Positions 11,401-23,400 of a stretch of DNA of 64,000 nt are shown piece by piece. The notes beneath the pieces are model-generated. The model was not told where the DNA came from and made no database searches. It was given only the letters and a program-made list of their open reading frames with translations. This DNA is from Colius striatus (taxonomy: Eukaryota; Chordata; Aves; Coliiformes; Coliidae). Within the stretch, counting starts at the first letter, position 1. The number at the start of each line of letters is the position of its first letter. Location of the stretch: positions 95,972,362 to 96,036,361 of the forward strand of contig NC_084759.1 of assembly GCF_028858725.1 (NCBI RefSeq), read 5' to 3'. Made by a program: the position numbers and the translations under genes.

Positions 11401-14400
11401 GGCTGCTGATTTCTTTTGATTGCTGTCAGTTCTTCAGTTCTGTCAGAAAAGGGAATGTCAGTGCACACACATAGACCCAGTCAGCACAGCTGGCTTGTGT
11501 ATACTGTAAGATACTGAAGTTCTCTATAAAGTGAAGTTCTCTAATTTTGGAATGAGCAAGTGAGCCAAAAGATGATGCATGTGATTGGAGATGTAAATTC
11601 CAAACACTGAAGAATCACTCAGTGAAACAATTGTGAGTTCTTCAATGGAAATGATGGGCATTTACTCAAATGTTTAAATACTGCCTAGCACATTGGGTCC
11701 CAAAATGCATTTGAAATTTACAGATGCTGCTGTACTAAGTGTTAATAGCTAAGTTATCAAATTAGCCAGTTACAGTGAGAGTAGATTTGGCAGCATTACT
11801 TGTTCATCAGTGTAGTTACAGATGCACGATCCTTCTGAACTCTGATTGCAGCCTTTCGATTAATCCTTAAATATAACTACAAGTTAAATAATATGACATT
11901 GAAGAGAAATGAGTATGAATTCCCTGAAGCATTTTACTATGAAAATAGCTTCCACATTTACGCTTAACACTTGAAATGTCTTCTTAGATTTCGTTCCCAA
12001 TATACTTCGCTCTGAAATAAAGGAAGACAAAGTTTCTACTGTCAATCTTCTACTTTCCACACTGAGAACTAAGGTATGATACACTCTTGAAACTGCATTG
12101 TCCCTTGTTTTCTGTTTTCTTTGCTACTGGAAACACTTTTGCCATAATTTCACAGAAAAGGTACAGCTTTTTAAGATACTGGCACTGTGCTGCTGGAGGT
12201 TTGTTAGTGCATCCATTACTGATAGTGTTTTTTGAAGGCTGATAGCTTGGCTGCCTTACTGTTTCAGGACTGAAGTTTGTTATGGTTTTCCCATGCCTTC
12301 TTTTGAAGGAAGTCATTGCAAGAGCTTGTACTTGGATGCTAATTTCAACTCATCTTTAGTGTGTGGTGTCCCATCAGATTCTATTTGTTTCATGGGTTGT
12401 GTTTGAATCAGTGTGAAACCTGAACATCAAAAGAACTAGAGTCCTTTAGGTACTTCCAATGACGGTTAAGATTGGTCCTTCAATTAATGTGTCTCATGCC
12501 AAAGTGGAGAGGTCAACTAGATTTGAGTAGGTCTTTGTACATCTTTACCTTGCTCAGAGCTAAGTCTTCTTTCCAGGAGAAAAAGGATTTTGTGTGTTTT
12601 TAATATAGGGACTGTGACATGACATGAAATGGGTTTCTAGAAGTTACCTGGTTGCAACTGAAGGGTGTGTGTGTTCCCCCACCAGTCATATCAGAGCTCT
12701 GTTGAGGCTGTGTCCTGTGGTCGTGGTTATCTGGGCTTTGGACTTGCTGTTACGATGGCAGGGTTTCTGCTGCAGCAGGTAAATTCAAAGGTATTTCTTA
12801 GTGGAGTAGAAGAAAAGGAAATTCTTATCATAATATTGTCTTCCCAAGATCAGAGAAATTTTTGTGAAAAAGAAAGGGTACATTCCACCTGCTATCAGAA
12901 AGTACTGTTGGAGAGGTAAGTCAGAAGTTGTTTTTTCTGATTCTTTCATAGCAGACAGAAGTAATCTCATGATATAGCAGAAAACCAGAACTGATGAAAG
13001 GTGTGAGAGTTGGTTTAGTCTAAACTACATTTCCTTAGCTTCTGAGCATGGCAGTGCTTCTTGTTTGACTGTGGTGCACCAGCTTGTTGCTGCTGTGTCA
13101 GCACCAGAAACAGCAACTGCATCAACAACTGCACCAGAAACTTATTTCTATACAAATGATTAAAAAACCATTTGTACTTCCAGCATCTGTAGTTTTTCAA
13201 TCTCTGTTTCGAATTACTGTAGCGATGTTACACAAACTGTTGTATGACCAATTAAGAAAATGAAAAAAAAAGTAGTTTCCAATTTAGAGTGTAACTATAA
13301 GAGCCTGCATCAGACTCAGGCTTTTCACAACTTGCAATTTAAAGCCAGTATTATTTTGTTTTTCTATTGCAGCAACCTTGGAAGAAGAAGAAATAAAAAT
13401 CTAGCATTTAAATGTAAAATAAACTTCCTTGAAACTTTGTTTTCTGGATTAAGCTCTTCCCATGTGGCAATCATACCTTGTGTAGTGTGCTGTTATTGGT
13501 GAAAGCTGACACACTGTATGACTGCTTCAGTTTAGCAGGGAAAATGAGAATTACAAAATGTGTACAAGAAGACACAGTAGGAGAACTTCTGCAAACTTCT
13601 TCCACTGAGTTTTCCTCTTTCTTTCCAGCTTTGTATATAGCAGATTCTAGTGTCTCTACCAGCAGATTTCCATGATCCTAATCTGTGTCAGCAGTACTCT
13701 GAATAACATTCTGTGTTCTTTAGTTGAAAGTCTGTCCTGTCCAGCATGTGCAGTGTTTGCAGAAGTTGGTGTAGAATCTCATGGCTTCAACCATATCAAG
13801 ATGGGAACAGGATCATACGAAAGAAGTGTTAAGAGGACAGGCAAAAACCTTTTGACTGGTGTAGTGAGGAGTACGAGCTCTGTGTGTACTAGAAGAATGA
13901 AGTTTGTTGCTAATGTGCTGTTATTTTGTGATAACTTGCAAGAAATAGCAGTTGTGTATGTTTCTGATTTTTTTTTTTTCTTTTGTTGTTGTTTTCAGGT
14001 AGTTCAAAATAAAAGTATCACCAAAACCCAGAAGGTGCGCTTTTTTACCGCAGAGGTGTTGATTCATATTGCTTCACTTTACCGGTGGAATGGCATTACT
14101 GATGTCAACCCTGGGGATTTCAAGGTCTGGTAACTTATTTCTTTCAAACTCCTAGGTCTTGCATGCCTTTTTGCTTTTTTTTCCCCATCCCTGTTGTAGC
14201 CCACATGTTTGAAATAGCTTCCAGTTACTCTAACCGTGATAAGCTCAAGAACATGAATCTGCTGAGGCTTCTTGAAAAGAAACTCCAACTTTCTGCTGCT
14301 TCTCACTGCTTGAGGAGAAGGGTAGTGCAGATCTGTTAACCAGAAAAATCTGTTAACCAGAGAAATGAGTCTTTTGGGTGCGAGCACTGTACTCCATTTC

Positions 14401-17400
14401 CTGGACGTTTTTCTATCCCTATAGGAGAATGTATCAGCAATGATGTTCTTACCACATACCTCACTCCCATCCTACACACTGGTCTAATATGAGAGCTAAA
14501 CTCCCAATTTGATTGCCAGCCTTTCCAGCTTACATAGTTTGAGAGGTTGGCAGGATTTCTGAGGGTTGAGCTTTTTACTGATTCTACTGGTCCATGAAAT
14601 CACATTCCTAAAGTCATAAATGAGGCAAAGATCAGGGCTGCAGCTGGTGTCTGTGTTAGTACTGCAGATGTTTTGTCATCTTCTCATAAGTAGTTTATGA
14701 TTTTGCTTTTAAAACTTTTTCTTCATCATGGAATCCCTTTTTTTTTCCCCCCTTTCACTGTGGGAATATGTAAGGTTGTAAACCCTATGCAGAGCAGTAG
14801 ACAGACTTCTATACTTCCACTGGGTTTTGGCCACAGACTTTGCACTTTTGTGTTGATTAACACTTGATCTTTAGAAGCCCAACCATTCTTCTTGAAAACT
14901 TCTAACACTGAACAACTGCCTTCTTACGCTTCCTCTGGTGGATGTTTATGCCTGTGCCATTCCAATCCTTATATACTGTAAACATGTTTTGGAAGAGACC
15001 CGTTTCTAACAGGTGTCTGCTTGGAGATATGCAAATCTATGACCCTAATTCATAAACATGCATTTCAGTTTTGAGTAATTTTATATTCTTAGAATTTCAT
15101 GCAGTCTTTGTGACACATATGATTTGTGGTTTCCCAGCCACAGTTGTCAAGAGGGACCTCTCATTCGTACAGATCTTGAGTTGTGCTGGATGTAAAAGGT
15201 TAATGGAATATTGATTATTTTTTGGTTTTGCTTGTCATGCATGTTTGGTCACTCATTTTTTTGGTATGATGACTGTAATGGCATTGATATCACACCTTCC
15301 TTGAAGCATTGGCATATTCAGTGCATTGTGAGTGATCCATATTTCTTGCTCTGTGTTAAAGTTGTTACATCTTCCACCAAATTGGTATAAACCCCTTCAA
15401 CCATACTTGTTTCACTTACTTTATGCTGAGGACTTCAGTGATTTTTTTTTTTTGAGTTTTTTGTGAACTTTCTCATAGTGAACCTCACCTTTTAGAAAGT
15501 TGATTAATACAGATTAAATATTAGATCCTTGACTCCGAAGTCCCAGGATGGCCTTGACCAATTTATCTTAAGTTTTATGTCACTACTTTCCGGTAACTTG
15601 ATTTTTCTCTTATGTTTTCCTGCCTGTCTGTCTTAGCAAATGCCCTAAGTCAGTAAAACACTATATAGTAGATATGTGCTTAACTTTGGGAGGTTTGCAT
15701 TCCTTGAAACAAAAATTATTGTAATATTGAATGTGTTTCATACATAAATGGAAGCTTCTCTTGTTGATCTGAACAAAAGCCAAACTGCGTTTTAGCATTC
15801 CTGTAAAAAAGAACTTCAGAAAATCTAGGGTGAAATTGATGTAAGATTTTCTTCTGTGATACAAAAAATCATATGCTTTTTTTACTATTTAATTTTGGTA
15901 GGTGACTCAAGGTTCTGAGGAGGTGGGAAAGACGGTGGTACGGGAACTTGTTCATAATTTCTTAATGGACCTCTGCTGCTCTCTGAAACATGGCATAACT
16001 TTCCATGATCCAAGTCTTGGAACATCTGGCAGGTAAGTCACTGAACAACTGAAATTGTATGTAAGCTTTGTGCTAAGAACAAGACAGGCCTTGGTTGCAA
16101 GTTAACCAGGCTTTTGCAAGTTAACTTTACTGAGTTCTGCTTCCATCTCTTTTTCTTCTGCGTCTGACAAAAGAAATATGTTGGGTTTTTTTATTGTTTT
16201 TATTTTTAACTTCCTAAGATGAAATTGTTGGATCCCCTTATTCCTCAGCATCCTGGAGTAGAAAGTGCGCTGCCCTCTTTGTAGGGGCTTAGGCAGTGGT
16301 TGTGTTCTCTGAGCCATCTCACTGTATAATTAGAGACAAAGTCTCTTGTTGCAAGGTGTGATTTTCCAACTGGAGATTTTTTTGATGTAACAATAAGGCA
16401 TAAAATCTGCAGTGTTAAACAGATGGGCTAAAATACCTAGTCTAATTTACATTCTGTAGAAACAGATGTGGTTTATCCAAGATTTTTGCAAAGTGCTAAA
16501 GTTGATTTCCACAGTGCCAGAATTCAGCCTGCAACACCTAATTTGGAAATACTTATTTGCCCTACTGTTTCTATTTGCTAACTAGATAAAATATGTGTGC
16601 ACTAAGATTATAGCTGACAGAGAAAATAATTGATACTTTTCTGTTTCCGTGGAGTAGTTCTCATAGGATGGCTTTATATTTCGTCACGTTAAGGTACTAG
16701 ATTACAGTAGCAGGTACTAATACTGAGTGGTGCTACAGCAGGTTGTTTCTTGTTTTGAGCAAAATTTTAACTAGTGTTCCTCTGGCATCAGCAGTATTCT
16801 TACTTTGTTTAGGGACATATAGAACAAAATATGTAAAAAACCAAAAGGGACTGCACAACCACAGAATATGCTTCTAAGTTTAATTTTAAGATTTTAATTT
16901 TACAATTTTAGCTTTGTAAAGTTTGGTTAGAATATTTCTGACACATTGTGGTTTTAATTAAAAATAATTACTGTTTGTCATGCAGGAAATCTGTAAGTAA
17001 ATTCAATCACTTCTCTTCTGTGTATAAACTCAGAAATTTTGCCAGCAATGTGAGAAGTTTTGCCTTGAATTTACCCCAGCAACAGTTAGAGGAATTGCAG
17101 AGTTACATGTAAAGTAACAACATAAGGATTTCTTTTTTAAAGTATTTTTTTTGTCTTCCACAGGGGAGGAAATGTGGTGCTTTTGCGCTTTCTGCTTGGT
17201 TTAAAAACTGCAACAGAAGATGAAATGGTTGCTGATCTCTTGGTGAATGTTCTTAAAGTATGCCCAGATTTATTGAATAGATACTTTAAGGAGACCCAAT
17301 ATTCCTTTGTTCCTCGACTGAAGTCTGCTTGGATGGATAATATGAAGTTAGTCAGAAAGGTAAGACTGTGAATGATCCACAGAAAGATGCAATTCCAGTA

Positions 17401-20400
17401 CTGTTTTTCCTGTAGAAATTGAATTAGTTTTTGTTAAACAGTAATGCAGACTTACACAAAATTGTAGTAGGAAAGACAGTAAAGTCAGACATTCCTGACC
17501 CATGGAAAAGTTACCAAGCCAAGGAACTTTGTAGTAGATTGGTAAGTCTGCCTTTGGTTGCTTTTATTACAGATAGATATTATAATGCTATTCCTATGTA
17601 AAATCCATTACAGTTTGGGTACAGAGCCTAGCCAGCCTGTCGTGTGGCCATCTTACGTATAAACTGACGGAATTAATGAATTTAGTTGAAGTCTTCCTTG
17701 TGAGAAGGAACAGATTTCATTGATTTCAGAGGAGCTAAGTTGAGGATCAGGGAGTGGAGTTTTTTGTTTCAGTAGCAGCTGTTCTGTATCAGAGGAAATT
17801 CATGTGTCTGAAGATGTATTATGTTCACAGCTGTAAATGCACGGTGCTTCAGAGTTTATTAAAATCACTAGAAAGCAGACAGGCACAATATTTCATAAAT
17901 TATGATTTTAAAAACAAATCATTCCAGCAGTGGGAAAGTTAGGTGTCTGAGATTTAAGTTAGCTAAACAGGAAGGACTTAGTGGTTCTGAAATAACACCA
18001 TCAGTTACTCTAGGTATGTTAGGAAAGAAGCAACAGGGTGCTGTTAAATATTGAAAATGGTAAGTGGAGCGGGGGGTAAATGACATCCTGCTTTCTCTGG
18101 GTGCTGAGGAAAATGAGTGTAGACATAGAGTGAGTTGGAAGGTCACTTGATAAAAAGCCATTCTCAGAGCAGGAGGCTGTATAAACATTTACCTAAACTG
18201 GGAAAGAAGGAATTGGCATAAGAAGCAGTGGGAAATGTCACGTTGATATGAGATGCAGCAACACTGAAGTTCAGCTAGAAACACCTTTTGTCTTTTCTGA
18301 GTCTTCTTCTGTCTCTTTGGCCCATTTTAAGCCAAAGAGACAGAAGATCTCTTACTGTCTCTCAAGAGACAGTAAGATCTGTACTCTGTTGAAAACAGAT
18401 GGCCTTTAGCAGGAACGCAGGTCACATACAGATGATCAGTTTAGTGAATAGGAGTCTAGAGGTTGCTCTTTAGCATTTCTGTGTAAAAATGACAAGTCAA
18501 AACTCTTCTGTAAAATGCTCTCCAGAAAAAGCTGTTATCTCCAGGGCTACATCAATGTTGATGAAATTGTTATTTTTATTTCAGATCTATGAGGCTCAAC
18601 CCGAGATCTCCAATTCTTTTAAGACTTCAGAGTTTATTCCACTTCCCAGGTTGCTTTCTATGGTGATGGTAACAACAGTCCCGGCAGTGTGCAATAAAAT
18701 AATGTTCACTCAAGGACTAAATGTAAGTGCAGTCTGTAGTATTTCAGTAGATTTTTCTGTCCTAGTTAGTACTCTCTAAGTCTGTGATCATACAAGAAGT
18801 CTCTTGAGTTGTTTAATTAATTGCATTTTGTATTGTCTATCCCATCATAAATCTGAGTAAGCACTGGAAAATGAGTTAAACTTCACTGATACTACATCCA
18901 AGAGCCATTCACAGGCACCAGTTCTGCCAATACTCTCTAGTGGTTTAAGCTGGAAATCTGAAGACCTAGATATTTTCCTGCAAGCCAAGGTTTAGGAAAT
19001 AATTAAGTAATTAACAAATTTTAACATCTATTCAGAGTACAGATTATGTGCAAAGTTTCAGGAAGCTCTGAAATGTCATTAATTCAACTTCCTTCTTCTA
19101 GTTACCCAGCACAGTAGTGAAGCACAGCATACTGTCACTTGTATCGATGGTTCTGAGAAGGGCCTTGAAGAACATTGAGTACTGTCTGAATGAAGATACT
19201 TGGCAAAAGTCAGAAATCTACACACTGTCAATGATGCAAGAATTCATACAGCTGTACAGAGAAGCCATCAGCAAGGTACAAAGTAAAAAGAAAATAGGGG
19301 TCTAACATAGAGTCATAGAATGAAGTCATTTTACAGCAGATAACTACTCCTCTCTGCTTTCTCCCCAAGTGGCTGTTGACCAAGGTGCCAGGATATAATA
19401 CCTGGCGAAGGACAGGTATTATACCTTGGCAGGGGGAGAGGAAGATTGTGGATTAAAAGGTGTTAACAACTGGCATGGTGGTAGACTACATTTCTTAATA
19501 CAGCTGGGTGATGGAAATGCAAATCAAATTTTGTTGTGAGACAAATTTGTAACATTGACAGCTGTTGTGCTGCAAATGAATTTCAAGAGTAGGCTTGGAA
19601 GCAAATTTTCTTTCTGGTTCAAGTAAATTGTGGCCAGCAGAGTTTGCTTAGAAGTTACTAGGTAAGGCAACACTTGAGTTGAAAATGTACCATGAGGATG
19701 AAGGAACCAAACATAAATTTTTCACAGGAAAGTTTTTCAGTAAGATTTTCATTGCAGTATTTATGTTTTGCAGAAGTGGAAGTATGCTATTTCAGAGCTT
19801 TTTCTAATTGCATTCTAGGTCAGTTACAACCTTTGTGAAGAGCAGCTAGACCTTGTGTTTGTTTGTTAGTTGTCAGTGTTTTTATCACAGTAGCTTTGTC
19901 TCATGCAGGAGAGCTATTACAACTTACTCATTCTGCTTTTAGCTTTTACCAGACATGAACAATATAGTGGCTGTTTGGCAGTCCCTTCTGAAGCAAGGAA
20001 GAGAGCACCATGATGGCCAAGAGGAGAAAAGGGAAAGTAGTATCTCCACTGTGAAGGCAATGACTGAGGCAGCAGAAGTTGCTGAACAGCATGGTAGGCA
20101 AAGCAGGTGGAGTTACCTCTTCTTACATGTATAAGTGAATCAGTGTTGTGAAATCCTCATCACATGTAGGGTTGTGAACTTCAGCAGAGTCCAGGTGTCA
20201 CTTGTACATATTTTACATTTAATATTCAGCTTTGCTTTGTTCAGTTCTTCGGGTAGTTTAATTCTGATCAACATCAGAATCTCCTAGGAACACAGTTTGA
20301 CAAATAGGCTGCCATTGCTGCTAGGAGGTTAAGCAGTTTGACTTTCTGCTGTCATGGAATCACAGAGTGGTTGAGCTTGGAAGGGACCTGTGGAGATCAT

Positions 20401-23400
20401 CTTGTCCAACCTCTTTGCCTAAACCTGGATGCTCAGAACCATGTCCTCTCTCAAAACCTCTCTCAAAACCAGTGTCCCTCCTGAAGGACTTGCTTTCATA
20501 CTCTCATTGCAGGAAGCTGTAAGTTTTATTACTCTGTAGCTTGACTAGCAGCTTGCGATGTTTTTCTTATAGACTCAAGATAAATCTGCAACCAGTTTCA
20601 TGTCCTTCACAGGACATGTTCCACAGTGAGGCTTCCTGGAACACAGAGTATGTCCTTCTAAGTCTGGTTTAGGCAGCAAAATAGTGCCAATGCTGACACT
20701 TCAAGGCTCTTTAGTAGTTGAGTGCCTGCTGAAACCAGTGGAGCAGCTAATCCCTAAAATACTATAGCAGTAGTTTCTCTGCCTACTAGAGTGATAAAAC
20801 CATATCAGATACTTTCAGCTCACCTTTTACATCTTTATTTGCACTGTGGCCACTAGAGAATTCTTTTTTAGTGGGAGTCGAGACTTTTGCAAACAAAGAC
20901 AAAGTTTATGCATGGCTTCCATCCAGTTCTTCATAGCTCCCTGAGGGAGACCCAGTTAACAGGAAAAATAGTGGGTGTTAAAAAAAGGTTTTGGCTGCCT
21001 TCATTTATTTTACTTCCTTTCATTAATGACTGGATAACAAGTAGCTTTTATGCGTCCTCATGTTATAAACTAAAAGAATATTTAGCTGCTGAGAGAGATT
21101 TTTTCCTAAGAAGTAAACAACTACCTTAACTGAAGTTGGTGTCGCTCTCATACAGATACTTGTTGTCTTTCTCTTGCCAAGAGGTCACGTTGAGAAAGTA
21201 TGATTTTGTAAGAGGGAGGGAAAAGAAAGAAACCTTCAACTGAAGTAATAAATTGGTAACAAATTAGTGTACAGTCTCCTGCACTTCTCCACTCAAACCT
21301 ACCTGGCATTAGGTTAAGGTAGTGTCCCTGGAAACCTTCAGCAAGACCATAACCTTCTCTTTTTTTTCTTTTTTTTTTTTTTTCTGTTGTTCAGCCTCAA
21401 ATTAAACAGCAGTGGGACTAACTGAATTCTTATAATGAGTGTTAAAACATTGAGATTTTCTTTTATATGTCCTAGCATTGTCAAATCAGATTAGAAATGG
21501 CAACTGCCAATTTAAGCACTAAATAAGCTGATCTAGTTTTTGAAATATTCACACAGGAATGCTGTGAAGGGAAACTGGGGATTCGATTCCATCATTGGGG
21601 TTTTTTTATGTTTGTTCTTGTTAGTGAGGAAGAGAATGTCATTTTGTAGGCAAGTCTATTGGAGACACAGTAATTCTCAGGATGGATAATGCAGATGCTA
21701 CACTGTGTGCTCTTGGTATGAAGGAAGGAGTAACTAACTATATAAACATTTTGTTTAGGTTCAGATGATGCTGAGACGCTGTTTCTGAAAGCAGCACTGC
21801 TTCAGGTCATATGCCTTTATCAGAAGGTTGTGCCCCACTTGGTAGCACAGAGCACCTTTGATTTTAGCAAGCTACTAAAAGGTATGTGATGAGTATTTCT
21901 ATTACCTTCATGTTTTCTCTGGCTGGTTCACAGCAGAAGGGAATGTTTGCTTTTCTGTATAGATAGTCTTTTGTGTAGATAAGAGAAAGAATTGTTTTCT
22001 AAAAGTAATCCATTTTAGTTTCTTCATTGTGTTGGCATTTATTGTTGCTATTTCTGTAGCCCTCTGGCACTTTGCCCTCTTAAGTTCCATATCTACTCTG
22101 CCACACTCAGTTGTAAATGGTAGGGTGTGCTACAGTCTTCCTCTTTGTGTGTCATATTCTTGCAAATATTTGGTCTTTACGGAGTTTTAATTCTAACGTT
22201 TCCGAGGAAGACTTATGTTCAATTCTTAATGAGATTGGGGTTTGCAATTATTCTAGACCTATGCCTACAATCCAACATAAGTAAGTTACTTCCAAACTGT
22301 TACTAGATACAATAATACAGATTTTGTTTTTTAACAGCATAGTTGACAGAAAGTTTGGGGTGGAGGAGAAGCATTTAACCAGTTTACCAGTCTCCTCTGG
22401 AAAAATCTTTTGTCACTGCAGTATTTTTTCCATTTGCTGTGTTTTGAATTGTTTTGTCACGGTTTGGCAGTGTGTGGGGAGAAGAACGGTGTTCTGTGTG
22501 GTATTATCTCCTGTGGAAAATCTATATGAGGAAGCACTTCAGCAATATTGTTGTATTTTTGTCTCTGATGTCATGTTCACAGAGGGTATTCCTCTTCATA
22601 CAGCAGAAATAAACAGAGACGTGCTGTACCTGCTTTATGCAGCAAGGATGATGAGCCACAAATTATGGGCTGTGGGCAAGATCCTCCAATTACAGCTTGT
22701 GGGACAATAAATACAGCCATTTAAAAATGTGACTGGAGGAGAAAGCGAATTGTAGTTTGAACGTCATTGCTGTCTGTGGGCCATCACGAGCTTGTAGGCC
22801 ACCAAAATACAGCAACTATCTGTTTTAGGCAGGTCTGGGATGTGTAAGGATGGGAGTTATGTAAATGCCTTAATTAAAGTCTGTCAGGGATAAAAAAGGG
22901 GCTTTAAACAAAACCCTCCTCTAAATCAACTGTCTCATGCATGAGGTTTTCCTCCCTCTGTCAAAGCATATTTAATTGGTTTGTATACTTGGTGACTCAC
23001 CAAATCACATACTCTGTTTATCCCATTATTTCTTGCATTGGTCTGCTTTCTTCAAAATAGAAAAAAGGCAGGACACTTTTTTTTTGTGAGGCAGAAATCT
23101 CTTTGATTATATGTTTTGTTACTGTATGAAACAGTAAAGTTGAGCAGGGTGGAAAATAAAGCATTATTCTCATAAAAAGATGTAACGAAGTGAGCCTGGA
23201 TATTAATTTTAATGGAAGATGATAGGGCAACAATGATGGTGTAATTTAATTGTGAAACTTTGTTTTCTCAAATGCAAGCTTAAGAGTTCTGTTGTTCCTT
23301 TCCCCTCACCCTGACTGAAACATACACTCCAAAGGCAGCATATTTTTTTACCTTATAGCAATTTCTTGAAACGAATGGTACAAGTTTTTTGTTTGGTTTT

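Noticed and set aside
13672..14133. 153-codon frame reading through intron 6 into exon 7
   Set aside because: The part upstream of 13999 is intron sequence with a poly-Phe run from the polypyrimidine tract; the true exon starts at the GTTTTCAG acceptor and matches URB1 only from VVQNKS.
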